Shown: piece after piece, positions 55,239 to 64,000 of the stretch
Layout of the letters: every line of letters begins with the position of its first letter
Numbering within the stretch: the first letter of the stretch is position 1
Source of the DNA: Desulfosoma sp.
GTDB lineage: Bacteria > Desulfobacterota > Syntrophobacteria > Syntrophobacterales > DSM-9756
Direction: 5' to 3'
Assembly: GCA_037481875.1 (NCBI GenBank)
Contig: JBBFKY010000014.1
Location: 12,997-76,996, forward strand
Length of the DNA: 64,000 bases
Position numbers and translations under genes: made by a program
The notes under the pieces: model-generated
Databases searched by the model: none
The model's input: the letters and a program-made list of their open reading frames with translations, nothing else
Told to the model about the DNA's origin: nothing

Positions 55239-56605
55239 ATGAAAAGAATCGAGATTGAACAATCTTCGAAGAGCTTCTCCAGAGGGCACTCGGGCCTGGT
55301 TCTTGTGGGCCATTGGATCAACAGCAGCACGGAGCTTTGCCAACGAATGGAAAAGGAAGTTCCGCGACGGCTGGCGATCTCTCATGCGAATGGGGTCAAG
55401 ACCTCTGTGGGGATTTTGTTTATGGGAAACAGCGACTTTGAAGCCGCAGAGGGGTGGTCGGGCGATGACTGGTTCAAAGAGGCGCTGGACATCCAAAAGG
55501 TCCCTTTTCAGGAACCCTTGCGACAGCGCTTCGACAAGCACGCGAGAGTTTTCGAGCGTCTTGCCGGGGCCGCGAGCGTTGAACTGCTTGAGAGGACCCA
55601 GGTCACCGTAATGGCTCTTTCCACAGGGGATGTGGCTTTGGACCTGGATGTTTTTTGCCTGGACAATTCCGACACAAAGAAAGAAGGGGTGTCGCGGACG
55701 GACCGGAACGATGAGGGGTATGCTCCCATTGCGGCCTACCTCGGCCGAAAGCGATGGTGTCTGGGCATGAAGCTTCGCCCGGGGTCTCAGCATTCCCAGA
55801 ACGGATTTGTGGGATTTTTGCGCAAGATGCTGGGGCATGGCCGCAAGGTTACCCGAAGGTCCCTGCTGGTGCGAACGGACTCGGCTCACGATGCTGGGGA
55901 AACGCTTGTGGAGCTTAGCCGACACCCTAAGGTGAACTTCATCATCCAATGGAATCCACGCGGGGCGGACCGCCTTTCTTGGCGTGATCGGGCCTTCAGG
56001 GAGGGCCGTGTGACGGAGCCCCGGCCCGGCAAGAAAGTGGCGATCCTCAGCACATGGGTGACACGACACTATGGAGGGGAAAGCTATCGGTTTCGCCTGG
56101 TGATCCGGGTCACCGAGCGAATATCGGATGCCAAGGGACAAATGCTGATCCAGCCCGATATCACGCTGGAGGGTTGGTGGACGTCTCTTTCCATCGATGA
56201 GGATCAAGTGATTCGGTTGTACGAAAAGCGGGGTCTGAGTGAACAGTTTCACAGTGAGATCAAGTCCGATCTGGACTTGGAGCGATTGCCCTCTGGAAAG
56301 TTTGCGACCAATGCTTTGGTGTTGACCCTGGGCGGACTGGCTTACAACATCTTGCGCATCCTGGGGCAAAACGGGCTCTTGGGCCGTTTTTCGCCAGCTC
56401 GAATCGGGCCAAACGGCGTCGCATCAAGACCGTGATCCAGGAACTGATCTATCTGGCAGGGCGCGTGATCCGAAGCGGTCGTCGGCTGAAGCTCCAGTTT
56501 GGTCGGCATTGTCCCGCCTTTCAAGCGCTTCGGAATGTCTTTCTCAATTTTCGCCCAGGGCAAGACAATAACAAGTCTCTGCAAGTCCATGACTCAATGA
56601 CTTAA
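55239..56605 (+). pseudogene. IS1380-family transposase, frameshifted
   Basis: The first 387 codons encode an IS1380-type DDE transposase: first Asp in CLDNSDTKKEG, second in LVRTDSAHDAGET, and the E motif EQFHSEIKSDLDLERLPSGKF. Around 56395-56402 the frame shifts: the original frame ends at 56435 in non-family sequence. The frame starting at 56402 continues the family C-terminus (RRRIKTVIQELIYLAGRVI, then FGRHCPAFQALRNVF) and runs to a TAA at 56605. The enzyme is thus probably inactive, unless a programmed frameshift is used. Confidence 0.85.
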
Positions 56606-56673
56606 TGACTCAATGACTCAATGACTCAATGACTCAATGACTTAATGACTTAATGACTTAATGACTTAATGAC
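56594..56673. repeat. 8-bp tandem repeat, ten units
   Basis: Ten consecutive copies of TYAATGAC: TCAATGAC in units 1 and 3-6, TTAATGAC in units 2 and 7-10. The array covers the last codons of the IS1380 remnant and continues past it. Copy number is likely to vary by slipped-strand mispairing. Confidence 0.95.
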
Positions 56674-57257
56674 TCATTTTTGCCCTGAATAAGGCAAGAG
56701 GGAGTGGTTGCAAGAGCATGAAGCTATCTAATGTTCACATTGAACGGAGATGAAGTACACCAGAGAACAGCTGAATGATCACAGTGATGACCACTTTTCT
56801 GCCGCTCGAGAGTCGATGATTCGGGCAACCGGCTGAAATAGGGCATCGTCGACTGCTCAAAACGGGGTCACCATGCCAGCAACTCAGCTCGCTCCAAGAC
56901 ACCTTACGGATTCAGGAGATAGAAAATGATAACGACAAGACGGTTTGAGATGCCCAGTACAACATATGGTTATCTGGAATGGGATCCGGGGCCGTGTTAA
57001 AAAGAAAATCGTCGCAGCGTTGTATTGACCACACGGAGGACATGCCAGTATGAAGAAACTTAGCGGCATGCAGCGCACGTTTGCTTGCCAGTATGCCCAA
57101 GTCCAAGAAGAGGCTCCTTGGAAGGACTGAAAAAAATGGCAGCAGAGTACCGCATAGCCGCTGAGCAGGGGTCGTTCACACGAGTGTGAATACCTAACGA
57201 GAGTGTCCATGTACGTCCTGACGAGTCGTCAAGAACAACGTAGCCAAAGGAAACGAT
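56674..57257. other. Intergenic region with possible gene remnants
   Basis: No intact gene. A 26-codon frame with a GGAGGA ribosome site starts at 57050 (MKKLSGMQRTF) and stops at 57130. A second frame (GLKKMAAEYRIAAEQGSF) continues in another register and ends at a TGA near 57189, which looks like a decayed or very short gene. The 16 bases before ATG 57258 contain AAAGGA for the TPR protein. Confidence 0.35.
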
Positions 57258-58418
57258 ATGTCCGCTTCAGCTAAAAACATTGTCGAACTCTGTGCCGTTG
57301 CTTCAGATAGCACCACATCGCGGCGAATGCTCGCCTCTTCGGCAAAGATCGCTGAAATTTCATCGGTTGTGGAAGCTTATGATCTGAAAAGCCTGTGGCA
57401 ACGCCTAACGGTAAGTCATGACTCCCTACCGGATATTTGCGTCCTCTACAGGGACGATAGTCACGTCATCGAGCTGCTGGGACGCATACGGAGTACCCCA
57501 ACGCTGGAAACGTTGCCCGTGATCATAGTAACGCCTCAGGCTACAGCAGAAGATGTCATGCATGCCATGGAACGTGATGCCGACGACTACCTGGTTACAC
57601 CCCTTGTGCCACAACAACTCCGTGAAAGAGCCCATGGAATTCTCGCCAGGCGTAGAAACCCATCCCCCTTTGAAGCGGCACTCCTTCGTGGCAAAAAATA
57701 TATTCGTAGCGGGGAGTTCGAAAAGGCCGGTGAAGCCTTTGATGAAGCGCTTCAGATCAAACCCACTTCGACCTCGGCGCTTTTCTATGCCGGTCTCGCT
57801 TTCGAGATGCAAGGCGACATCACGCAAGCCGAAGAGCTTTACAAGGAAGCAGTACAACACCGTTTGAACCTTCTTGCAAATCAAAGGCTCTGCGCTATCT
57901 ATTTCAAGCAGAAAAGATACCAGGAAATGCAGCCGCTCATTGAAATACTGGCCAAATACGTTCCACTGCCGGCATCATGGTTGTGCCTTGCTGCAATCCA
58001 CCACCTTCAAAGTGGTAAAGCTGGTGAGGCTGCCAAGAAGCTCAGACAGGCACACCGGGCATGGGTTGCCGACCCCAAGGCGGACAGTTACACGCCATTG
58101 GATCATCTCATTCAGGCTATCCAAACATCCAATGCCAATCCAGAGATAATCTCCGTTTGTGCTTCGGTATGCATTGAGTTCGAACGAAACCGGAAACTTG
58201 TAGAACGCCTCGATTTCAAGGAGCGTGTTGTCTTAGGTTCCTTGGCTACACAAGTGCAACGCTACTCCGAAGCGAGGTTTTTCCTGAACAAAGCGTTGGA
58301 TCTTGCCCCGAACGAAGAAGCACGGAAACAGATTCACGCCCAACTTGCCAAACTCTACAAGACGGCAGGTGTGGATCGATTAGCTCGCGAACATGCCAGA
58401 ATTGTCAAGGAAGCATGA
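57258..58418 (+). CDS. TPR protein with degenerate receiver domain
   Basis: A 386-residue protein: residues about 10-125 have a CheY-like receiver fold whose active site is lost (no acidic pair at the start, Tyr-Arg where the acceptor Asp should be in CVLYRDD, Thr for the conserved Lys in LVTPL). TPR-like helical repeats follow (about 135-386), e.g. GEFEKAGEAFDEALQIKPTSTSALFYAGLAFE. It resembles the Pseudomonas-type TPR response regulators near flagellar loci, but no motility gene is adjacent. Probably an adaptor that cannot be phosphorylated. Confidence 0.82.
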   Translation: MSASAKNIVELCAVASDSTTSRRMLASSAKIAEISSVVEAYDLKSLWQRLTVSHDSLPDICVLYRDDSHVIELLGRIRSTPTLETLPVIIVTPQATAEDVMHAMERDADDYLVTPLVPQQLRERAHGILARRRNPSPFEAALLRGKKYIRSGEFEKAGEAFDEALQIKPTSTSALFYAGLAFEMQGDITQAEELYKEAVQHRLNLLANQRLCAIYFKQKRYQEMQPLIEILAKYVPLPASWLCLAAIHHLQSGKAGEAAKKLRQAHRAWVADPKADSYTPLDHLIQAIQTSNANPEIISVCASVCIEFERNRKLVERLDFKERVVLGSLATQVQRYSEARFFLNKALDLAPNEEARKQIHAQLAKLYKTAGVDRLAREHARIVKEA

Positions 58419-58442
58419 AGCTGACGGGAGGTGGATGAAAGA

Positions 58443-58697
58443 ATGCCGATTTACAACCCGGCTCAGTACAAGCCGATCAAAAAGGAGGATGCCTTTGAAG
58501 GTGTTCTTGATTTCACCCTTAAAAATTCAGACGGAACTCTTGTTTGCTTTTTCACCACCACGGACGGGAGGTGCAAGATTTACACCACCATGCAGCCATC
58601 AAAAATTCAGGGGCCCATTGCCAAAGCGAGAAAGTACATGGTTACGAAAACCTTCATGCAGGCCTTAAACTGGTCGGTGAGGCTTTTAAAAGGGTGA
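58443..58697 (+). CDS. Small conserved-looking protein of unknown function
   Basis: An 84-residue protein with an N-terminal MPIYNPAQYKPIKKED, central strands (FTLKNSDGTLVCFFTTTDGRCKIYTT) and a C-terminal helix. Not recognised. It starts 24 bases after the TPR gene and shares GGGAGG upstream; ATG 58443 gives better spacing than GTG 58431. Likely co-transcribed with the TPR protein. Confidence 0.6.
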   Translation: MPIYNPAQYKPIKKEDAFEGVLDFTLKNSDGTLVCFFTTTDGRCKIYTTMQPSKIQGPIAKARKYMVTKTFMQALNWSVRLLKG

Positions 58698-58700
58698 AGT

Positions 58701-58733
58701 GACGTCCTCCCCCCAATAAATTGAAGGGCATTC
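58701..58733 (-). repeat. IS200/IS605-type end hairpin (right-end-like)
   Basis: GACGTCCTCCCCCCAATAAA and the following TTGAAGGGCATTC form an imperfect hairpin of the kind found just downstream of tnpB genes. Its near copy is at 59312-59346. Confidence 0.6.
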
Positions 58734-58832
58734 TTAAGCAAATGCGCGAAGGAGTCTCTTCCGTGCCTCAAGTCAACGACACCGCACCACCCCATGTGGA
58801 ATGACACAACCGCAAGCCGCGGTACCCGGCCG

Positions 58833-59290
58833 TTACCCCCTTTTTGTGAAAAATACCTGGAAGGCTCTTTCGTAGATGTTCAGATCACCGTTCATGTCTG
58901 CCCGTGCCGTCCACCCACACTGACACTGATACAGCCCCGATGAATACGGCTGCCCCTCCCGATCGTCCTGAAGGCATGGCAGGCGCGCGACGTGGCATGC
59001 TCATCCACATCGTCCCGCTAGGAAATTCCTGCATAAACGCCCTTATACCGAATCCTGTGGACAATTTGGCGACGGGATCAGGCTTAAATCCTCTGATTCC
59101 ATCCGGACGCCATACTCGGTCCCTTCGGGGATATCGGTCATGTTCCTGAGGGCAATGACCCCGACGCCGCGCGAGTCACTTTCACGGCGGAAGTGAAAGG
59201 TGGCAATGTGAAGGAAGTGCTCCACCTGTTTGCGCTCTCGACGGGCGATATGGCGATACCCCATGGACTTCAGGGGTGCTCTCTTAATGG
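58833..59290 (-). pseudogene. Decayed tnpB (IS200/IS605-family OrfB)
   Basis: Fragments of a TnpB in shifting frames on the minus strand: an upstream part with RKQVEHFLHIATFHF and RGVGVIALRNM (about 59043-59264), then several stops and frameshifts. The C-terminal zinc-ribbon and RuvC end follow: YQCQCGWTARADMNGDLNIY, ending in a TAA at 58833-58835. The GWTARADMNGDLN block is the TnpB C-terminal signature. The first CxxC pair is spoiled by a frameshift. The gene cannot encode a functional nuclease. Confidence 0.72.
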
Positions 59291-59311
59291 CGACCCTACC
59301 CTCGACACGAT

Positions 59312-59346
59312 GACATCCTTCCCTCAGTAAGTTGAGGGGAGAATGC
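59312..59346 (-). repeat. Second IS200/IS605-type hairpin
   Basis: CCCTCA-GTAAGT-TGAGGG stem-loop (59321-59338) inside a sequence aligned with 58701-58733. Same orientation as the first copy, so it may be the end of an older neighbouring element rather than the true left end. Confidence 0.55.
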
Positions 59347-59787
59347 CGACAGCAACCTTACGGAAAACTTTCCACGAAAGTCTACACAGAGGTCTGCCCA
59401 ATATGCTTTTCTTAGCGAGATTGAGTCGTGCCGCTCCGAAGGCTTGCGTCCGATCGTTCATCAAATCATGAAAATCGTCGTGGCCTGAATGCCCACTGGA
59501 GAAGGCTTTCGATCATTGTTCCCATCTCGATTTTCTTCATGACGGCACTTCCAGGGTGAAAATGCGACTGGAGACCGTATAGCACAAAAGCGGATGAAAA
59601 TGACCATGATGCCTACGGCATGATCCTTTTACCTATAGACGCAACCTCACGGACTAAGGCATACTTCATCCATCGTCGTAAAGTCTGATTGCGAGGGTTT
59701 CACTGAATTGTCACGGGGATGTCGCTTCACGGCCACTTTCTTGTGGAAAGGTTGAAAGGATCGAAAACCACCAAAGGAGGTGAGCTG
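59347..59787. other. Intergenic region upstream of the PHP-glycosyltransferase gene
   Basis: No gene recognised in about 440 bp. It follows the tnpB remnant and may include more decayed mobile DNA; the promoter of the downstream gene should lie near its end. Confidence 0.45.
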
Positions 59788-62250
59788 ATGAAAGCGGACC
59801 TACATGTGCATTCCAGATTCTCCACAAGACCTTCCCACTGGATTCTTCAAAAGTTAGGATGTCCGGAGAGTTTTACCCAGCCTGAAGAGGTGTATCGTGT
59901 TGCCAGAAGCAAAGGCATGGATCTCGTCACCATCACAGATCACAATACCATCGATGGCGTCTTGGAGATCGCCCATTTGCCAGGGGTATTCATCAGTGAA
60001 GAAGTCACTACGTATTTTCCAGAAGATAGGTGTAAAATTCACGTTCTTGTTTACGATATTTCAGAAAAACAGCATCAGGACATTGGAAAAATCCGTGAAA
60101 ATATCTATGATCTTGTAACCTACCTAAGGGATCAGGGCATTATTCATGCCGTGGCCCATCCCCTTTACAGCCTGAACGGAAAACTCACCACCGAGCATTT
60201 CGAGAAAATGCTTCTTCTTTTCCGAATTTTTGAACTGAACGGGGCTCGAAACGATTTTCAAAACCAGGTTCTCCAAGCGCTTCTTCCTCACGTGAACCAT
60301 CAACTTTTGCACGACCTTGCGGACAAGCATAATCGTCTGACCGTGCCCATAGACTTAAGCCCGAAAGCTCTCATCGGGGGCTCCGACGACCACAGCTCAC
60401 TGAACATCGCCCGCACGTGGACTCAGGCGTCCAGGGCGCAGGATATGGGCTCGTTCCTTGAAGAACTTCGTCACGGACAACCTCACGTTGCAGGAACACC
60501 CGCCACACCTTTGACCATGGCTCACAACCTTTACGGGATTGCCTATCAGTACTACCGGGACCGGTTCGGCTTATCCCGTCATCTCCATAAAGATCTTCTC
60601 CTGAGGTTTCTTGAACGCGTGCTGGACATCCATCATGAAGGGGCTTTTCGATCTTGGTCCGCTCGAGTCTACGATCTGGCTCGATCCGCTCGCCTCTGGC
60701 GCCGGCGGGATCACCACCGACAGGATCTTCCTTCGGTGAAAGCCTTTTGGAAAATGTCGGAAAGTCTCGTGGCCAAGGATCAGCGCTTTATGAGCATTGC
60801 GCAAGGGACCAAGGCTGTGTCCGCGGCGACGGCCGAAAAACTATGGTATCAGTTTGTAGAGCAAGTCAGTGAATCCCTTCTGGTGGAAGTTTCCAATCGT
60901 ATCGGTCATCAGGTGTTAAACGCCAATCTTTTTGACATCTTCGGCAGCCTTGGCTCGGCCGGCGCTCTTTATAGCCTCGTGGCACCGTATCTCGTCGCCT
61001 TTTCCCATTTTCGACAAGATGTGGCGCTGGCCAAGGAAGTGGCGCACAAACTTTGCCCGGGCACGATTCCGGCCCAAAGTGGTCAAGAAACGGCGGTTGC
61101 TCACTTTTCCGATACGGTTTTCGAAGTCAACGGTGTGGCTCGAACCCTGGTTCAACAACTCCAAGTGGCTCAAAGTTTGGGGCACCGCCTGGTGCTTTTA
61201 ACGTCCGAGAAAGTGAACCGGGATCCTCCGGTTGGGGTTATCAACTTCGAACCGATCGGTCATTACACGTTGCCGGAATATCCTGAGCTTTCTCTGAACA
61301 TTCCACCGCTTCTAAAGATATTGCGTTATTGCTATGAACAAAACTTTACACAAATCCATGCCGCAACACCAGGCCCTATGGGTCTGGCGGCTCTGGTTGT
61401 CGCCCGCACACTTTTTCTCCCTATCGTCGCAACCTATCACACAGCCTTTCCTCAGTATGTCCAAAACTTGACGAATGATGAAGGGCTTGCGTCGCTCACG
61501 TGGCGGTTTGTCATTTGGTACTATCAACAGATGGATCATGTTTACGTTCCGTCGGCGGCGACAGCTGAGGAGCTGGTTGCCCACGGGCTTTCTGCCGAGA
61601 AAATTTCCACTTATCCTAGAGGCGTGGATATCGAACTCTTTTCGCCTCGAAAACGTTCGTTTTATTTTCGGGTAAAGTACAAGATCGGCCATAGGTTGGC
61701 GGCGCTTTACGTGGGTCGGCTTTCCAAGGAAAAAAACTTAGATCTTTTAATCCGCGCCTTTAAAAAATGGCACGAAAAATATCCCAATACGGCCCTCGTG
61801 GTTGTGGGCGACGGTCCTTATCGCGAAGCCATGGAACAAGCTCTCAAAGGCACCCATACGGTCTTTACGGGGTATCTTTTTGAAGAAGCTTTGGCCGAAG
61901 CCTACGCCTCCTGCGATTTTCTTGTTTTTCCCAGCACTACGGACACTTTCGGCAATGTGGTTCTGGAGGCTCAAGCTTCAGGACTGCCCGTGATCGTGAG
62001 CGACTCCGGTGGGCCTCAAGAGAACATTATTCCTGGACGTACGGGCTGGATTTTTCAAGGCGACGACGACGAAAGCCTTTTTAAGCGCATGGAATGGATG
62101 TGTCTGCATCGAGAAAAGCGGGTAGCCATGGGCAAGGAGGCCAAAAAAGCCATGGAAGGACGCAGCTTCCAAAGGGCCTTTGAAGGTCTGTGGGAGATGT
62201 TCAGCGGCTCATCCGCCGGGGAAGAGATACGTTTTCGCAAAGCCGTGTAA
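59788..62250 (+). CDS. PHP-domain and GT4 glycosyltransferase fusion protein
   Basis: An 820-residue fusion. N-terminal PHP phosphoesterase domain (about 1-240): ADLHVHSRFS, TITDHNTIDG, AVAHPLY and GGSDDHS supply the metal-binding His/Asp set. A helical middle (about 245-440) follows. The C-terminal GT-B glycosyltransferase of family GT4 type (about 445-805) has the donor-site motifs YVGRLSKEKNLDLLIRAF, VVGDGPYR and FPSTTDTFGNVVLEAQASGLPVI with the EX7E-type pair. Such fusions are placed in exopolysaccharide or glycolipid synthesis; donor and acceptor are unknown. ATG 59788 follows AAAGGAGGTG. Confidence 0.9.
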   Translation: MKADLHVHSRFSTRPSHWILQKLGCPESFTQPEEVYRVARSKGMDLVTITDHNTIDGVLEIAHLPGVFISEEVTTYFPEDRCKIHVLVYDISEKQHQDIGKIRENIYDLVTYLRDQGIIHAVAHPLYSLNGKLTTEHFEKMLLLFRIFELNGARNDFQNQVLQALLPHVNHQLLHDLADKHNRLTVPIDLSPKALIGGSDDHSSLNIARTWTQASRAQDMGSFLEELRHGQPHVAGTPATPLTMAHNLYGIAYQYYRDRFGLSRHLHKDLLLRFLERVLDIHHEGAFRSWSARVYDLARSARLWRRRDHHRQDLPSVKAFWKMSESLVAKDQRFMSIAQGTKAVSAATAEKLWYQFVEQVSESLLVEVSNRIGHQVLNANLFDIFGSLGSAGALYSLVAPYLVAFSHFRQDVALAKEVAHKLCPGTIPAQSGQETAVAHFSDTVFEVNGVARTLVQQLQVAQSLGHRLVLLTSEKVNRDPPVGVINFEPIGHYTLPEYPELSLNIPPLLKILRYCYEQNFTQIHAATPGPMGLAALVVARTLFLPIVATYHTAFPQYVQNLTNDEGLASLTWRFVIWYYQQMDHVYVPSAATAEELVAHGLSAEKISTYPRGVDIELFSPRKRSFYFRVKYKIGHRLAALYVGRLSKEKNLDLLIRAFKKWHEKYPNTALVVVGDGPYREAMEQALKGTHTVFTGYLFEEALAEAYASCDFLVFPSTTDTFGNVVLEAQASGLPVIVSDSGGPQENIIPGRTGWIFQGDDDESLFKRMEWMCLHREKRVAMGKEAKKAMEGRSFQRAFEGLWEMFSGSSAGEEIRFRKAV

Positions 62251-62502
62251 ATTTTGTGTCCGTGTACGAAAAGGATTTCTTTTCGAAACTTTACGCCCTG
62301 GTGCTGGGAGCCCACGGCGAAATCTGTCGACCTGGAAACTTGTTCCTCTATGAAGAAAAAGGACGCTTTTGCCGAAAGTGTGAGGGTGTTTCCCCCGTCA
62401 TGACCGATTTCCAAATCCATTCACAAGGCAAAAGGCGTTCTGGAACCGCTTTCAGGTTTGACACCATAGAAACGCATAGGGATCGTATTGGAAAAGGATA
62501 CT
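62251..62502. other. Spacer between the glycosyltransferase and acyltransferase genes
   Basis: About 250 bp with no convincing gene. Open frames here do not resemble protein; it may hold a promoter for the downstream gene. Confidence 0.4.
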
Positions 62503-63960
62503 ATGATGAAAAAAATATCTTCAAACGCTTTTGTTCCAAAAAACAAACTTCTTTGGCAACCGATTGTCAGGTGCCTTGAAAGGTTGACGGGGCTCCATCC
62601 TTTGGAAAAAACCTACCAGGGATTGCCTCGACCTTTGGATCCGGAACGTTTTCTCCAAGAAGCCTTGCGAGCTTTACAAATCGATGTGCTCATTCACGGA
62701 GAGGAGATTTCCATTCCTTCCAAGGGATCGCTTCTGGTGGTGGCGAACCATCCCTTCGGAGGTCTGGAAGGACTGGTGGCAGCCTCCGTGCTTTTGTCCG
62801 TGCGAAAAGATTTGAAAATCATGGCAAATCAGTTTCTTGGAAAGATCCCTGAGATTTCTCCATTGATCGTGGGAGTCAACCCTTTTGAAAGATTAGGATC
62901 TCGATACGAAAACGTCAGACCGACGCTTCAATGCCTCAAATGGCTAAAAGGTGGAGGCGCTTTATTGGTTTTTCCGTCGGGGACCGTTTCGCATTTTCAG
63001 ATGAGAAAAAGAGGGATCACCGATCCGCCGTGGAGTTCCAGCGTCGGGCGTCTTGTCCTTTGGAGTCGTTCCAGCGTCCTTCCCATCTATTTTGAGGGGG
63101 CTAACAGTTTCTGGTTTCATTTTTTGGGACTGTTTCATCCCTTACTTCGAACCTTACTGTTGCCCCGTGAGCTTCACAACAAAAGAGGACGTCAGGTTCA
63201 AATGACCATCGGGCCTGTGTTTTCTTTTGAAGAGCTTTGTCAGATGGAATCTGCGGACGTTATCACCGAATATCTTCGAGCCAGAACCTATGCTCTCGGT
63301 CTGCAACGGGAACGGAATGGACGCAAGAAGATGCTGCAGCGCTTTCCCCTAGATGCTGCGAAACGAAGAATCAACCGGATGGAACCTCTTCGGGCGAGCG
63401 TTCCAGCGGCGGATCTAGAAAAAGATGTGGCGCATCTGCCACCCAATCATTGCTTAGGCTCCGGCGGATCCTACCGTATCTATTGGGCCGGTGCCTCACT
63501 TATTCCCAACGTTCTTCGTGAAATCGGGCGCCTTCGTGAAATAGCCTTTCGGGCTGCAGGAGAGGGTACAGGGCGTTCGGAAGATCTTGATCGTTTCGAC
63601 CGGCATTACGACCATCTTTTTTTGTGGAAATCCGACACACGCGAAGTTGTTGGGGCTTATCGAATCGGCCGGGTTGATGTCATTCTTTCACGGATGGGAA
63701 TGTCTGGACTGTATACCGCCAGTCTTTTTCGCTACGAACAAGGTTTAAGACCTCTTCTTGTCCAGAGCCTCGAATTAGGTAGGTCCTTTGTTCGGCCTGA
63801 ATATCAAAAGAACTATACTCCCCTATGGTTTCTCTGGAAAGGCATCGGCCGCTATGCGGCCATGCATGGAACCTATCGCTACCTTTTTGGTCCGGTGAGC
63901 ATTAGTAACGCTTATCACGTGTTCAGTCGATATCTTCTCTATATGTACCTGAATCCGTGA
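62503..63960 (+). CDS. PlsC-type acyltransferase fused to a GNAT/OlsB-like domain
   Basis: A 485-residue fusion. The N-terminal glycerolipid acyltransferase domain (about 50-265) has the catalytic-type motif VANHPFGGLEG and LVFPSGTVSH; the C-terminal GNAT domain (about 315-485) resembles OlsB hydroxyacyl-ACP N-acyltransferase (VVGAYRIGRV, ELGRSFVRPEYQ, LWKGIGRYA). The same two-domain layout is found in bifunctional ornithine-lipid synthases (OlsF type), so it probably makes ornithine or another amino-acid-based lipid. Start ATG 62503 follows AAAAGGATACT; a TTG 15 bases upstream is in frame. It ends 40 bases before the window edge. Confidence 0.88.
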   Translation: MMKKISSNAFVPKNKLLWQPIVRCLERLTGLHPLEKTYQGLPRPLDPERFLQEALRALQIDVLIHGEEISIPSKGSLLVVANHPFGGLEGLVAASVLLSVRKDLKIMANQFLGKIPEISPLIVGVNPFERLGSRYENVRPTLQCLKWLKGGGALLVFPSGTVSHFQMRKRGITDPPWSSSVGRLVLWSRSSVLPIYFEGANSFWFHFLGLFHPLLRTLLLPRELHNKRGRQVQMTIGPVFSFEELCQMESADVITEYLRARTYALGLQRERNGRKKMLQRFPLDAAKRRINRMEPLRASVPAADLEKDVAHLPPNHCLGSGGSYRIYWAGASLIPNVLREIGRLREIAFRAAGEGTGRSEDLDRFDRHYDHLFLWKSDTREVVGAYRIGRVDVILSRMGMSGLYTASLFRYEQGLRPLLVQSLELGRSFVRPEYQKNYTPLWFLWKGIGRYAAMHGTYRYLFGPVSISNAYHVFSRYLLYMYLNP

Positions 63961-64000
63961 CGTGTGGTGGAGCGACCTAAGTTGTGGGCTAGGCGACAGC

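Noticed and set aside
55170-56369. 399-codon minus-strand frame opposite the transposase
   Set aside because: The plus strand has the DDE motifs of an IS1380 transposase; the reverse frame has no family pattern.
56594-56673. 8-bp array as a CRISPR
   Set aside because: Units are contiguous without spacers and too short.
62190-62579. 129-codon plus-strand frame between the last two genes
   Set aside because: It overlaps the ends of both neighbours, lacks a ribosome site and does not resemble protein.

Overview
The window looks like the chromosome of an anaerobic, probably sulfate-reducing or syntrophic member of the Desulfobacterota (Syntrophobacteria-like). This is inferred from gene content: two selenocysteine formate dehydrogenases, a giant selenocysteine HdrA, 2-oxoacid:ferredoxin oxidoreductase, a complex I without an NADH module, rhodanese/YeeE sulfur genes, and moderately high G+C. 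No rRNA, tRNA, CRISPR array or prophage was seen.

1-6.3 kb: a NIT-sensor chemotaxis receptor, then a sulfur-handling operon (double-rhodanese protein with a C-terminal SCGG tail, two half-size YeeE-type membrane proteins, one exported protein of unknown function). 6.3-15 kb (minus strand): a response regulator followed by hdrA (Sec, fused to a GltD-like module and duplicated), mvhD, an FdhB-like iron-sulfur protein and Sec-fdhA, i.e. a soluble formate dehydrogenase/Hdr-type electron-transfer complex. 15.2-18 kb: an NtrC-type sigma-54 activator and a GAF histidine kinase that probably control it; a GG-N10-GC sigma-54-like promoter lies in front of the response regulator. 18.6-21.1 kb: korAB. 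Copies of an intergenic palindromic repeat family lie on both sides of korAB and next to fdhA.

22-38 kb: mostly single housekeeping or accessory genes: rmuC, Tat-exported Fe-SOD, a thymidylate-synthase-like protein, ybjQ family, Tim44-like, carB, DUF362, zincin, exported rhodanese, haem-binding DUF3365, a ParB/AsnC fusion, metallophosphoesterase, DUF1285-like, dtd and a B12-binding radical SAM protein.

38.1-52.9 kb: a complete nuoABCDHIJK-type operon followed by four antiporter-like subunits and one small membrane protein. It has no nuoE, nuoF or ordinary nuoG; it ends in a Sec-formate dehydrogenase whose N-terminus carries the NuoG-like iron-sulfur clusters, and then a strong terminator. 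The simplest reading is a formate-fed complex I.

53-64 kb: a HerA-like ATPase, an IS1380-family element with a frameshifted transposase beside an 8-bp tandem array, a TPR protein with a degenerate receiver, a decayed IS200/IS605 tnpB with terminal hairpins, and two lipid/sugar-related fusion enzymes (PHP-glycosyltransferase; PlsC-GNAT acyltransferase). All assignments come from reading the sequence; no database search was run.
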